Source: Novacetimonas cocois | GTDB taxonomy: Bacteria; Pseudomonadota; Alphaproteobacteria; Acetobacterales; Acetobacteraceae | Direction: 5' to 3' | Assembly (NCBI RefSeq): GCF_003311635.1 | Contig: NZ_QEXL01000017.1 | Span: 599-64,598, forward strand | DNA: 64,000 nucleotides | Program-made: the position numbers and the translations under genes | Part shown: positions 30,695-39,470 of the stretch, piece by piece | Numbering within the stretch: the first letter of the stretch is position 1 | How the letters are laid out: each line of letters begins with the position of its first letter | Notes under the pieces: model-generated | Database searches by the model: none | The model's input: the letters and a program-made list of their open reading frames with translations, nothing else | Told to the model about the DNA's origin: nothing

Positions 30695-31993
30695 ATGAGC
30701 GAGTCAGGAAAAACCGCGACTATCTCGCTAGGCAAAAAAAGCGCAACGCTGCCGGTTCTGTCCGGCACGCTGGGGCCGGATGTCGTTGATATCCGCAAGC
30801 TGCCTGCCCAGGCTGGCGTGTTCACCTTTGATCCCGGCTATGGCGAAACGGCGTCGTGCACCAGCAAGATCACCTTTATCGACGGTGAAAAGGGCATTCT
30901 GCTGCACCGTGGGTATCCGATCGCGCAGCTGGCGGAAAAGGCCACCTTCATGGAGGTCGCCTATCTCCTCCTGAACGGGGAGCTTCCGGACAAGAAGGCG
31001 TATGATGCGTTTGTAACCGATATCAAGCATCATACCCTGCTGCATGAACAGATCCGCAACTTCTTCAACGGGTTCCGTCGTGACGCGCATCCGATGGCCA
31101 TCCTGTGTGGCACCGTTGGCGCGCTGTCGTCCTTCTATCATGACGGGATCGACATCTCGAATGCCGCCAGCCGCAACCTGTCGGCCATGCGCATCATCGC
31201 CAAGATCCCGACCATCGCGGCATGGGCCTACCGCTATACGCAGGGTGATACGTTCATTTATCCGCGCAATGACCTGTCCTATGCCGAGAACTTCCTGTCC
31301 ATGATGTTCGCGGTTCCCAGCGAACCGTACAAGATCAACCCGGTTCTGGCCCGCGCCATGGACCGCATCCTGATCCTGCATGCCGATCATGAACAGAATG
31401 CCTCCACCTCGACGGTGCGGCTGGCCGGGTCCACGGGCGCCAATCCGTTTGCCTGCATTTCCGCCGGCATCGCGGCCCTGTGGGGACCCGCGCATGGTGG
31501 CGCGAACGAAGCCGTGCTGAAGATGCTGGCGTCGATCGGGCACAAGGACAACATCCCCGACTTCATCGCCAAGGTGAAGGACAAGAGCAGCGGCGTGCGG
31601 CTGATGGGCTTTGGCCATCGCGTGTACAAGAACTTCGATCCGCGCGCCAAGATCATGCAGGCGACCTGTCACGAGGTTCTGGGCGAACTGGGGATCAAGG
31701 ACGATCCGTTGCTGGATCTGGCGATCGAGCTGGAAAAGATCGCGATCCATGACGAATATTTCGTCAAGCGCAGCCTGTATCCCAATGTCGATTTCTATTC
31801 CGGCATCATCCTCAAGGCGATGGGTATTCCCACCAGCATGTTCACCGTTCTGTTCGCGGTCGCGCGCACGACGGGCTGGATCAGCCAGTGGAAGGAAATG
31901 ATCGAGGAACCCGGCCAGCGTATCGGCCGTCCCCGTCAGCTGTATGTCGGATCGCCGCAGCGCGATTTCGTCCCCTTCTCCGAACGCGCCTGA
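30695..31993 (+). CDS. aarA: Citrate synthase (AarA)
   Basis: Condenses acetyl-CoA with oxaloacetate to make citrate, the entry to the citric acid cycle; in acetic acid bacteria the aarA product is needed for acetic acid resistance and acetate overoxidation. The 432-residue protein is a type II (hexameric, Gram-negative) citrate synthase. Active-site stretches are [35 protein letters not shown] and the Asp of VDFYSG. The frame opens at 30515, but ATG 30695 has a very strong AGGAGGAAG site six bases ahead. A near-perfect terminator closes the gene. Confidence 0.96.
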   Translation: MSESGKTATISLGKKSATLPVLSGTLGPDVVDIRKLPAQAGVFTFDPGYGETASCTSKITFIDGEKGILLHRGYPIAQLAEKATFMEVAYLLLNGELPDKKAYDAFVTDIKHHTLLHEQIRNFFNGFRRDAHPMAILCGTVGALSSFYHDGIDISNAASRNLSAMRIIAKIPTIAAWAYRYTQGDTFIYPRNDLSYAENFLSMMFAVPSEPYKINPVLARAMDRILILHADHEQNASTSTVRLAGSTGANPFACISAGIAALWGPAHGGANEAVLKMLASIGHKDNIPDFIAKVKDKSSGVRLMGFGHRVYKNFDPRAKIMQATCHEVLGELGIKDDPLLDLAIELEKIAIHDEYFVKRSLYPNVDFYSGIILKAMGIPTSMFTVLFAVARTTGWISQWKEMIEEPGQRIGRPRQLYVGSPQRDFVPFSERA

Positions 31994-32055
31994 TATCCCG
32001 AGTTCCCCGGCCCGGAAATGGGCCGGGGCGTTGCGGTGATCATGTGCTGGTCAAT

Positions 32056-32096
32056 GAAAACGGGCCTTTCCCGCCATATGGGAAAGGCCCGTTTTC
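32056..32096. terminator. Terminator of aarA, bidirectional
   Basis: A perfect 17-bp inverted repeat (32056-32072 and 32080-32096) around the seven-base loop GCCATAT, with TTTT closing the right arm and AAAA opening the left. It can stop citrate synthase transcription and also the small minus-strand gene that converges on it. Confidence 0.92.
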
Positions 32097-32184
32097 AGTA
32101 TGTCTGAAGGGACTGGAAATTACTGGCCCCTGCCCTTTCGTGTGGCATCCCGTCCTGCCACACGTTCCGGCGATGCCGGATGGC

Positions 32185-32424
32185 TCAGGCGCAGTCGCAG
32201 CCGGCGGTGGGGCCCTGTTTGTGATGGACGACATGATGGTCAATCCATTCGGACACCAGGCGCCGTGCCTCGTTCAGCGATGCTTCGGGATGGTGAATGC
32301 GATACAGCGTCGTACAGGCGTGAAAGGCGGACACATCAGTTGTCCCGACCTGACGCAGTTCCTGATAGGCGGTCACAACGGCCCGTTCACAATTGCGAAC
32401 GATATGGCTTGTTTCAGAACCCAC
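32185..32424 (-). CDS. Small Cys/His-rich protein, putatively iron-regulated
   Basis: A 79-residue protein I cannot assign. It is mostly helical in character (ERAVVTAYQELR, LNEARRLVSEWI), has a YRIHHPE segment, a His-rich stretch near residues 63-68, and ends in GCDCA, so metal binding is plausible. Four Cys and seven His in 79 residues is notable. It starts with GTG 32424, with GGGTGG about ten bases ahead. A good Fur-type box lies 21 bases upstream, and the gene ends facing the bidirectional aarA terminator. It is not a Bfd ferredoxin: the four-Cys pattern of that family is missing. Confidence 0.65.
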   Translation of the reverse strand: MGSETSHIVRNCERAVVTAYQELRQVGTTDVSAFHACTTLYRIHHPEASLNEARRLVSEWIDHHVVHHKQGPTAGCDCA

Positions 32425-32444
32425 GATAAGACACCACCCGAAAA

Positions 32445-32459
32445 TGAGAATTATTATTA
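32445..32459 (-). promoter_or_regulatory. Fur-type box upstream of the small protein gene
   Basis: The plus strand reads TGAGAATTATTATTA, which matches the 7-1-7 Fur consensus (TGATAAT-N-ATTATCA) at 12 of 14 defined positions. It lies just upstream of the small gene's GTG start. A minus-strand promoter (TTGTGT, 16 bases, TATCTA) can be read just before it, so a repressor here would block the transcript. Irr or another iron regulator could bind instead. Confidence 0.6.
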
Positions 32460-32554
32460 ACTGACAGAAGTTTAATAGATAATCCTACCACAAATCAACA
32501 CAACACTTCTTTCCCGGTTTCAAATTCATGTTTTGTCAGGAAAATGCGGACCGG

Positions 32555-32569
32555 GGAACAGAATGTTCC
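32555..32569. promoter_or_regulatory. Perfect palindrome GGAACA-GAA-TGTTCC
   Basis: A 15-base perfect inverted repeat with a 3-base centre, about 90 bases ahead of pyrE in an otherwise AT-rich gap (32425-32657). It looks like a dimeric regulator's operator. The spacing does not fit the alphaproteobacterial LexA motif (GTTC-N7-GTTC). The regulator is unknown. Confidence 0.4.
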
Positions 32570-32657
32570 AAGGACGCGCGCTAATTATGGATTTTCCAAG
32601 CCTTTCCCGGTAAGCGTCTTTGCAATATTTTACATTCATTGTCCGGAGGCAGGGTAA

Positions 32658-33419
32658 ATGCACGACGCAACAGGAAATGGCGCAGGTCTTTCAACCGGTT
32701 CGACCGCATGGGATCGGGACGCGGCGCTGACCACGGCGCGTCTGCTGCTGGAAATCAAGGCCGTCAATTTCCGTCCTGACGAACCCTATACCCTGACGTC
32801 CGGCTGGAAATCGCCTGTCTATATCGACTGCCGCCGGATCATTTTCTTCCCCCGCGCCCGCCAGAAGATCATGGAACTGGGGGTCGAGAAGATCGGTCGC
32901 CATGTCGGGTATGAAAGCATCGACGCGGTGGTCGGCGGGGAAACGGCGGGGATTCCCTTCGCCGCATGGATTGCCGACCGCATGATGGCGCCGATGGCCT
33001 ATGTGCGCAAGAAACCCAAGGGCTTTGGCCGCAACGCCCAGATCGAGGGCGATGTGCCGGAAAACATGCGCACCCTCCTGGTCGAAGACCTGACGACAGA
33101 CGGATCATCGAAGGTGCGTTTCGCCCAGGCCCTGCGTGATGCCGGCGCCATCGTGGACCATACCTTCGTTGTCTTTTTCTATGGCGTTTTCCCCGGCGCG
33201 TACCAGACGCTGGCCGACATGAATATTACCCTGCACGCCCTGTGCACATGGTGGGATATTCTGGAAGCCTGTGCGGGGAAGCCCTATTTCTCTGAAAAGG
33301 ATGCGACGGAAGTCAGGCGCTTTCTTGAAAATCCCTGTGCATGGTCCGCAAAGCATGGCGGCGTTGCCAGCGCCGAGGAAGCCCTGGCCCGCAAGACGGC
33401 GGCGGACAAGGCCTCCTGA
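32658..33419 (+). CDS. pyrE: Orotate phosphoribosyltransferase
   Basis: Joins orotate and PRPP to make OMP in pyrimidine synthesis. The 253-residue protein is of the long alphaproteobacterial type. The PRPP-binding motif [12 protein letters not shown] is clear, along with [13 protein letters not shown] and [16 protein letters not shown], which carries the catalytic loop lysines. GGAGG lies about 11 bases before ATG 32658. Other pyrimidine genes are absent; murI follows 16 bases later and is probably cotranscribed. Confidence 0.93.
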   Translation: MHDATGNGAGLSTGSTAWDRDAALTTARLLLEIKAVNFRPDEPYTLTSGWKSPVYIDCRRIIFFPRARQKIMELGVEKIGRHVGYESIDAVVGGETAGIPFAAWIADRMMAPMAYVRKKPKGFGRNAQIEGDVPENMRTLLVEDLTTDGSSKVRFAQALRDAGAIVDHTFVVFFYGVFPGAYQTLADMNITLHALCTWWDILEACAGKPYFSEKDATEVRRFLENPCAWSAKHGGVASAEEALARKTAADKAS

Positions 33420-33435
33420 ACTTACGGCGTGATCG

Positions 33436-34242
33436 GTGGTACGAATCCTGGCTTTTGATTCGGGGATTGGCGGTCTGGGAATCGTAAGGTGTCTCAGGAA
33501 CGAAATCCCCGATGCCTGTATCGATTATCTCGCCGATACGGCTGTCTTTCCCTATGGGGAGCAGCCGGATGATTTTCTGGTCACCCATATCGTAGCACTT
33601 GTGGGACGCGCCATAGAGCGGTTACAGCCGGATCTGGTGGTAATTGCCTGCAATACCGCCAGCACGCTGGCGCTGGATGCGTTGCGCGCGCGTTATCGCC
33701 TGCCTTTCGTGGGATGTGTGCCGCCCATCAAATGGGCGGCCGACCTGACACACAGCGGCACGATCGGCCTGCTGGCGACGCGGGCGACGGTAAGCCGTCC
33801 CTACCTGCGCATGTTGCAGGCGCGTTTTGCCCCTGACCGCAGGCTTGTCGCCTATGGGGCCCGCAATCTTGCGGATCTGGCCGAACTGGCGTTCCGGGGC
33901 CGACCGGTTTCCGATCATGCCATACTGGCGGAGATGGAGGGGCTGTTTTCCCAGCCGGGGGGCGACGCCATTGATGTCGTGGGGCTGGGATGCACCCACT
34001 ACACCTTTCTGCTCGACCGCTTCCGGAAATTGGGACGGCCGGGCATCAGATGGATTGATCCGGCGGAAGCCGTGTCCCGGCAGGCAGCAAGGCTGAGCAG
34101 CGATATCGGGAAAGCGGAAACAGACCTACCCACTTCTGGCGAGGCTTTCTTTACCGCCCTGCCCGATGACGTGTCGGCCCTGATGCCCGGGCTGCGGCTT
34201 ATGGGATATGCAGCGGTCCATCCCTTTACGGAACGGACCTGA
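33436..34242 (+). CDS. murI: Glutamate racemase
   Basis: Makes D-glutamate for peptidoglycan. The two catalytic cysteines are Cys72 (ACNTAST) and Cys186 (GCTHYTF), and the N-terminal FDSGIGG motif is present. It is 268 residues, a typical length. Start GTG 33436 follows the pyrE stop by 16 bases, suggesting an operon. It converges on the polyprenyl synthase gene with only 16 bases between them. Confidence 0.94.
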   Translation: MVRILAFDSGIGGLGIVRCLRNEIPDACIDYLADTAVFPYGEQPDDFLVTHIVALVGRAIERLQPDLVVIACNTASTLALDALRARYRLPFVGCVPPIKWAADLTHSGTIGLLATRATVSRPYLRMLQARFAPDRRLVAYGARNLADLAELAFRGRPVSDHAILAEMEGLFSQPGGDAIDVVGLGCTHYTFLLDRFRKLGRPGIRWIDPAEAVSRQAARLSSDIGKAETDLPTSGEAFFTALPDDVSALMPGLRLMGYAAVHPFTERT

Positions 34243-34258
34243 AAATCTGAGGCCGCCC

Positions 34259-35263
34259 TTAACGCAGGCGGCTGACGGTATAGGAAGCCGTATCCTGCAG
34301 AAGCTGCTTCAGGCGCGATGGCGGGAAGATGTCCAGCGCCTCTGACGCCGCGGTGGCATAGCGCGTGGCATAGTCCAGCGTGACCCCAATGGCGTTTGTG
34401 CGTGCGATCAGGTCAAAGGCATGTTCCAGATCGCCGGGCTTCTGCTCGCTTTCTTCGATGACGCGTCGCCAGAAGGCCCTGTCTTCCTCATTGCCTGCGG
34501 CATAGGCGGTCAGGACCGGCAGGGTGATTTTGCCCTCGCGGAAATCATCGCCGATCGTCTTGCCCAATGTGGCCTGATCGGCCGCGTAATCCAGCGCATC
34601 ATCCACCAGCTGGAATGCCATGCCCAGATTGGTGCCATAGGAATCAAGCGCCTCTTCCGCCTTCAGCGGCTGGTCAGCCACCACGGCACCGACGCGGCAG
34701 GCGGCAGCGAACAGGGCTGCCGTCTTGCCATGAATGACTTCCAGATATTTTTCCACATTGGTCGAAAGGTCATTCTGCGTGGACATCTGCAGCACCTCCC
34801 CTTCCGCGATGGTCGCGGAGGCAGAGGAAAGGATGTTCATGACCTTCAGGGAGCCATCGTCCGTCATCAGCTGGAACGAACGGGCGAACAGGAAATCACC
34901 CACCAGGACGGACGCCTTGTTGCCGAAAATGGCGTTGGCGCTGGCCAGTCCGCGTCGCAGGGTGCTTTCATCCACGACATCATCATGCAGCAGGGTCGCC
35001 GTATGGATGAACTCCACGCATGCCGCCAGCGCGACGTGACGCTGGTGCGTGGCATCGGATTTGTATCCACACAGCCGCGCCGACGCCAGCGTCAGCAACG
35101 GACGCAGCCGTTTTCCCCCCGCCGCGACGAGATGCGCGGCGAGCTGGGGGATCAGCGCGACAGGACTGTCCATGCGCTCCACGATCGCGCGATTGCATGC
35201 CGCCATGTCATCGGCGAGATATTCCGCCAGGTCGCGCAGGGCAACCTCAGATCCGTCTGCCAT
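34259..35263 (-). CDS. ispB: Long-chain polyprenyl diphosphate synthase
   Basis: Builds the isoprenoid side chain of ubiquinone by adding isopentenyl units to an allylic diphosphate. It is a 334-residue trans-prenyltransferase. First Asp-rich motif: Asp94-Asp95-Val-Val-Asp98 (LLHDDVVDE); second: LVDDALDY. GGKRLRP near residues 49-55 binds the pyrophosphate. The product length (octa-, nona- or decaprenyl) cannot be read with confidence; acetic acid bacteria have UQ-9 or UQ-10. The frame extends far upstream to 35917, but that part is a shadow of the methyltransferase gene; ATG 35263 gives the family N-terminus. Confidence 0.92.
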   Translation of the reverse strand: MADGSEVALRDLAEYLADDMAACNRAIVERMDSPVALIPQLAAHLVAAGGKRLRPLLTLASARLCGYKSDATHQRHVALAACVEFIHTATLLHDDVVDESTLRRGLASANAIFGNKASVLVGDFLFARSFQLMTDDGSLKVMNILSSASATIAEGEVLQMSTQNDLSTNVEKYLEVIHGKTAALFAAACRVGAVVADQPLKAEEALDSYGTNLGMAFQLVDDALDYAADQATLGKTIGDDFREGKITLPVLTAYAAGNEEDRAFWRRVIEESEQKPGDLEHAFDLIARTNAIGVTLDYATRYATAASEALDIFPPSRLKQLLQDTASYTVSRLR

Positions 35264-35375
35264 CGGGCGTCGGGCCCCTTTGTCTTTCTGACTTGCCGTT
35301 CTGTCGGTTTCCGGCAGAGTAACTGCTAGGCCCAAAAGGTTATTCTCCCGGTTCCGAAGGTTCGATGTATCAGAG

Positions 35376-35404
35376 TATATGAGCGGCGCCGGAAAGCCGG
35401 TCAA
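35376..35404 (-). promoter_or_regulatory. Likely promoter of ispB
   Basis: On the minus strand TTGACC (35399-35404) is followed after 17 bases by CATATA (35376-35381), with TATACT overlapping two bases further on. It lies about 110 bases before the ispB start, in the divergent gap shared with the methyltransferase gene. Confidence 0.45.
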
Positions 35405-35439
35405 GCCGGAGGACGAAACCGAATGCTCAATGCGCACGT

Positions 35440-36216
35440 ATGACGGTGGTCTCGCGCATGGATACGATGCCCGTCGTGACACAGGGAACGCTCCTTGACG
35501 GGCGGATCCATTACAAACAGTTTCGTGATGGCAACCGCACGGGGCTGGAGCCTGTCCTGATGGCTGCATGCGTGCCTGCCCGACGCGGGGACTGCGTCGT
35601 GGAGGGCGGCTGTGGCGCGGGCGCGGGACTGATGTGTCTGGCATCGCGGGTGCCGGATATCGTGGGCATCGGCCTGGAATGCGATTCCCCCACCGTTGCG
35701 CTGGCACGGGCCAACCTGAGGGAGAACGGATTCGATTCGATTCGCATCCTGCATGCAACCCTTCCGGTGATGCCGGATGACAGCCTGCTGGGCGGGCCGG
35801 CCATCCGTCGGATCGACCATGCCTTCGCCAACCCCCCGTGGCATGACCATGCCAGTACCTCCTCCCCCATGGGGCGCAGGGACATGGCGCGACGGCTGCC
35901 AAAGGCGGATCTGGCAAAATGGGTTGGCAGCCTGTCGGCGCAGCTGCGTCATCACGGCACGCTGACGCTCGCCCTTCCGGCGCGGCTGCTCGATCACGCG
36001 ATCAGCGCCATGGATGACAGCCGGCTGGGCGATATCACAATCTTTCCCTGCTGGCCCCGTCAGGGTGTTGCGGCAAAGATCGTGCTGCTTCGCGGGCGCA
36101 TGGCGTCACGCGCCCCTGCCCGCCTGCTGCCGGGCATCGTGCTGCACCGGGCGGATGGCGCCTTCACCGATGAGGCGCGCGCCATCCTGCGCGATGGGCA
36201 GGCATTGCTGCCCTGA
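35440..36216 (+). CDS. TrmN6-like SAM-dependent methyltransferase
   Basis: A 258-residue class I methyltransferase with a glycine-rich SAM motif (VVEGGCGAGAGLMCLA) and the NPPW catalytic motif (FANPPWHDH) of N6-adenine and related methyltransferases. The closest type is the tRNA1(Val) adenine-37 N6-methyltransferase (TrmN6/YfiC), although alphaproteobacterial members are poorly tested. ATG 35440 is used; ATG 35458 or 35467 are alternatives. It is divergent from ispB and converges on nrdB. Confidence 0.78.
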   Translation: MTVVSRMDTMPVVTQGTLLDGRIHYKQFRDGNRTGLEPVLMAACVPARRGDCVVEGGCGAGAGLMCLASRVPDIVGIGLECDSPTVALARANLRENGFDSIRILHATLPVMPDDSLLGGPAIRRIDHAFANPPWHDHASTSSPMGRRDMARRLPKADLAKWVGSLSAQLRHHGTLTLALPARLLDHAISAMDDSRLGDITIFPCWPRQGVAAKIVLLRGRMASRAPARLLPGIVLHRADGAFTDEARAILRDGQALLP

Positions 36217-36228
36217 TGCGATTTCGTA

Positions 36229-37233
36229 TCAGCTGAAGGCCTCATCCCACGTGCCGGTCGTGGCCGCGCGGCTGTATTCGGTGGAACGGTTTTCGAAGAA
36301 GTTGGCATGCTCCACCGCATTGACCATCTCATCCACCCACGGCAGCGGGTTGGTGGCGATGTCATACAGCCCGTCCAGGCCCAGCTGTCCCAGTCTGCGG
36401 TTGGCGACAAAGCGGATATACTGCTTGACCTGATCCGCATCGAGCCCTTCGACAGCCCCCATTTCGAACGCCAGATCGATGAAGGCGTCTTCGTGTTCCA
36501 CGATATCGCGGCAGATCTGGCGGATGTCGTCCTGCAGCCTGTCCGTCCAGATTTCGGGGTTTTCCTGGATGAAGACCCGAAACAGCCGCGCCATCGAGAT
36601 GCAGTGCAGCGTTTCGTCGCGCACCGACCACGAGACGATCTGTCCCATGCCCTTGAGCTTGTTGAAACGTGGGAAATTCAGAAGGATCGCGAACGACGCG
36701 AAAAGCTGCAGCCCCTCGGTAAACGCGCCGAAAGCCGCCAGCGTGCGGGCGATTTCGTATTTGTTCGAGACCGAGAATTTCTGCATGTAGTCATATTTAT
36801 CCTTCATTTCCTTGTATTTCAGAAATGCGGAATATTCGGCTTCGGGCATGCCGATCGTGTCAAGCAGATGGCTGTAGGCCGCGATATGGATCGTCTCGAT
36901 GTTCGAAAAGGCCGACAGCATCATCAGCACTTCGGTCGGTTTGAAGACCTGGCTGTAATGCTTCATGTAGCAGTTGTTCACTTCCACGTCGGACTGCGTG
37001 AAGAAGCGGAAAATCTGCGTCACCAGATGGCGTTCGCTTTCCGTCAGGCTGCGATGCCAGTCCTTGACGTCATCGGCCAGCGGCACCTCTTCGGGCAGCC
37101 AGTGGACCTGCTGCTGCGTCAGCCACGCGTCATAGGCCCAGGGGTAACGGAAAGGCTTGTAAACCGGGTTCGCGGTCAGCAGGTCGAAATGCTGCTCGGC
37201 CTGGATGCCCGGGCCGGATGATGTATCGCTCAT
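36229..37233 (-). CDS. nrdB: Class Ia ribonucleotide reductase, small subunit
   Basis: Carries the di-iron centre and tyrosyl radical for NrdA. Metal ligands visible include Asp82, Glu113, His116 and later Glu/His in RDETLH; the radical tyrosine is Tyr120 (ETIHIAAY), spaced from the ligands exactly as in E. coli. It is 334 residues, with no ATP-cone at either end. ATG 37233 is chosen over a start 24 bases upstream because GGGTGAG precedes it. It follows nrdA after a 213-base gap that contains a folded palindromic element. Confidence 0.95.
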   Translation of the reverse strand: MSDTSSGPGIQAEQHFDLLTANPVYKPFRYPWAYDAWLTQQQVHWLPEEVPLADDVKDWHRSLTESERHLVTQIFRFFTQSDVEVNNCYMKHYSQVFKPTEVLMMLSAFSNIETIHIAAYSHLLDTIGMPEAEYSAFLKYKEMKDKYDYMQKFSVSNKYEIARTLAAFGAFTEGLQLFASFAILLNFPRFNKLKGMGQIVSWSVRDETLHCISMARLFRVFIQENPEIWTDRLQDDIRQICRDIVEHEDAFIDLAFEMGAVEGLDADQVKQYIRFVANRRLGQLGLDGLYDIATNPLPWVDEMVNAVEHANFFENRSTEYSRAATTGTWDEAFS

Positions 37234-37334
37234 GGTGCTCACCCTATCTGAAGCCAAATAGGTTCACCGCTTATCGATTAGAGTAGCCAGACGCAACCTG
37301 AAAAACCGGTTCGGGAAGCATTGTGCAAACTGTC

Positions 37335-37412
37335 AAAGTTTCGGTGAAGCTTTTCTCAAAAAGCTTCGAAGAACGCTGCCTTTTTAAAAAAAAGGCAGCA
37401 CCCGGAAACTTT
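37335..37412. repeat. 78-base three-stem palindromic element between nrdA and nrdB
   Basis: An outer perfect 8-bp stem (AAAGTTTC 37335-37342 with GAAACTTT 37405-37412) encloses two further perfect hairpins: GAAGCTTTT with AAAAGCTTC (37346-37354, 37359-37367), and GCTGCCTTTT with AAAAGGCAGC (37375-37384, 37390-37399). DNA or RNA could fold as a three-way junction. From memory, similar stretches are scattered through Komagataeibacter and related genomes, which would make it a short dispersed repeat; I could not check. It is the only copy I found in the window. Confidence 0.7.
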
Positions 37413-37446
37413 ATTTTTTATCAAATGGTTGTTTTGAGGAATGCTC

Positions 37447-39402
37447 TTACTGACAGGCGAGGCATTCCTCGTAATCGGTCGAGGACGCGGCAGGCGGCAG
37501 CGGCGGCAGGACGGCGTCGCTTTCCTTCTGCATGATATCGTTCTTCCCCTTGCCGTCACTGACGGCATCGGCCCGCTGGACCGACAGCGAACGGCAGTAA
37601 TACAGCGATTTCACGCCGCGTTTCCATGCCATGTAGTGGATCTGATGCAGGTCGCGCTTGTGCACGTTAGCGGGCAGGAACAGGTTGATCGACTGCGCCT
37701 GACAGATGAAGGGCGCCCGGTCGGCGGCATGTTCGACAACCCAGCGCTGGTCCAGTTCAAAGGCGGTCTTGAAGACGTCCTTTTCATGCTGGGTCAGGAA
37801 GTCAAGATGCTGGACGCTGCCCTTGTTCAGGGTGATGGAGGACCAGACCTCATCCGTGTTCTGCCCCTTCTGCGTCAGCAGCCGGTCGAGGTGACGGTTG
37901 CGCACCGTAAACGATCCCGACAGCGTCTTTTGCAGGAAGACATTGGCCGCGATCGGTTCGATGCCGGGGCTTGCATTGCCTGCGATGATGGAAATGGACG
38001 CCGTGGGCGCGATCGCCATCTTGTTGGAAAACCGCTCCATGACGCCATATTCGGCGGCATCCGGACAGGCGCCGCGTGTCTGGGCCAGATTGTGGGACGC
38101 GGCGTCGGCTTCCTTGCGGATATGTTCGAAAATCCGCCTGTTCCACACCTTGGCGATCACGCTTTCGAACGGGATGTTCTTGGCCTGCAGGAAGCTGTGG
38201 AAGCCCATGACGCCCAGCCCGACCGAGCGTTCACGCGCCGCAGCGTACTTCGCCCGCGCCATGTCGTCGGGGGCACGGTCGATGAAATCCTGCAGGACGT
38301 TGTCGAGGAACAGCATCACGTCCTCGATGAACTGCGGATTGTCTTTCCACTCGTCCCACGTCTCGAGGTTCAGCGAGGACAGGCAGCACACGGCCGTGCG
38401 CTCCTTGCCATGGTGGTCCATCCCGGTGGGCAGGGTGATTTCCGCGCACAGGTTGGAGGTCTTGACCTCCAGCCCCGCCAGCTTGTGATGCTGGGGACGC
38501 GCGTTGTTCACATGGTCGGAATAGATGATGTAGGGCTCGCCCTGCTCCATGCGGGCGGTCAGGATGCGGATCCACAGCGCCCGGGCCGAAACCTTGCGGA
38601 TATGGCTGCCATCCTTGGGCGACAGCAGGGCCCATTCCTCGTCATCGGCAACGGCGCGCATGAACGCGTCGGAAATCAGGACCCCATGATGCAGGTTGAG
38701 CGCCTTGCGGTTGGGATCGCCGCCCGTGGGACGGCGCAGTTCGATGAATTCCTCGATTTCCGGATGCCAGACCGGCAGATAGACGGCGGCGGACCCGCGA
38801 CGCAGGGAGCCCTGGCTGATGGCCAGGGTCAGGCTGTCCATCACCCGGATGAACGGAATGACGCCTGACGTCTTGCCATTACGCCCGACATTTTCACCGA
38901 TCGAGCGCAGGTTGCCCCAGTAGGATCCGATCCCGCCGCCCTTGGAGGCCAGCCAGACATTTTCATTCCACAGGTCGACGATGCCGCGCAGGCTGTCATT
39001 GGCTTCGTTCAGGAAGCACGAGATCGGCAGTCCGCGCGTCGTGCCCCCGTTCGACAGGACGGGAGTCGCCGGCATGAACCAGTGACGCGAGATGTAGTCA
39101 TACAGCCGCTGCGCATGTCCCTCGTCCGCGCCGTAATAGGACGCCACGCGCCCGAACAGGTCCTGATACCCCTCGCCCGGCAGGAGGTAGCGGTTGTCCA
39201 GCGTCGCCTTGCCAAAAGCGGTCAGCAGGGCGTCACGGCTGCGGTCAACGCGGACGGGAAAGCCGCCCGTCAGATGGACGACATCATCAAACATCTCTGG
39301 CATGGTGGCTGCATCCTTTCCCTGGATGACATCCTGTCCGTCACTGTGATGTTCGACTGTAGAACCGGAGATGCCGTCCAGACTCATCCACTTAAACTCC
39401 AT
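37447..39402 (-). CDS. nrdA: Class Ia ribonucleotide reductase, large subunit without ATP cone
   Basis: Reduces ribonucleoside diphosphates to deoxy forms. All catalytic parts are present: Cys129 and Cys339 (redox pair), Cys319 with Asn317 and Glu321 (SNLCAE), the Tyr-Tyr radical relay (LYYC), and the C-terminal thiol pair Cys647/Cys650 (ECLAC). At 651 residues it is about 110 shorter than E. coli NrdA; the shortfall is N-terminal, where the ATP-cone domain that senses dATP/ATP should be. Overall activity switching by dATP is therefore probably lost. ATG 39402 is used; Met6 or Met34 are possible. Paired NrdR-type boxes lie upstream. Confidence 0.94.
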   Translation of the reverse strand: MEFKWMSLDGISGSTVEHHSDGQDVIQGKDAATMPEMFDDVVHLTGGFPVRVDRSRDALLTAFGKATLDNRYLLPGEGYQDLFGRVASYYGADEGHAQRLYDYISRHWFMPATPVLSNGGTTRGLPISCFLNEANDSLRGIVDLWNENVWLASKGGGIGSYWGNLRSIGENVGRNGKTSGVIPFIRVMDSLTLAISQGSLRRGSAAVYLPVWHPEIEEFIELRRPTGGDPNRKALNLHHGVLISDAFMRAVADDEEWALLSPKDGSHIRKVSARALWIRILTARMEQGEPYIIYSDHVNNARPQHHKLAGLEVKTSNLCAEITLPTGMDHHGKERTAVCCLSSLNLETWDEWKDNPQFIEDVMLFLDNVLQDFIDRAPDDMARAKYAAARERSVGLGVMGFHSFLQAKNIPFESVIAKVWNRRIFEHIRKEADAASHNLAQTRGACPDAAEYGVMERFSNKMAIAPTASISIIAGNASPGIEPIAANVFLQKTLSGSFTVRNRHLDRLLTQKGQNTDEVWSSITLNKGSVQHLDFLTQHEKDVFKTAFELDQRWVVEHAADRAPFICQAQSINLFLPANVHKRDLHQIHYMAWKRGVKSLYYCRSLSVQRADAVSDGKGKNDIMQKESDAVLPPLPPAASSTDYEECLACQ

Positions 39403-39470
39403 AAGCTGGCCGTGACATGCCGCAGGATCGGGGAATCCCGTTTCTCGTCTGTCCGGTCATTGCTGCTGTG

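Noticed and set aside
32555-32569. A LexA (SOS) box upstream of pyrE
   Set aside because: Alphaproteobacterial LexA uses GTTC-N7-GTTC direct repeats; here GAAC and GTTC are inverted with five bases between.
34421-35329. A 302-residue frame antisense to ispB
   Set aside because: Shadow of ispB, which has both Asp-rich motifs.
35264-35917. N-terminal extension of the ispB frame by 218 codons
   Set aside because: It would run through the divergent promoter region and opposite the methyltransferase gene; family alignment places the start at 35263.
37441-38868. A 475-residue frame antisense to nrdA
   Set aside because: nrdA on the other strand carries every catalytic residue; the antisense product matches nothing and has no start signal.
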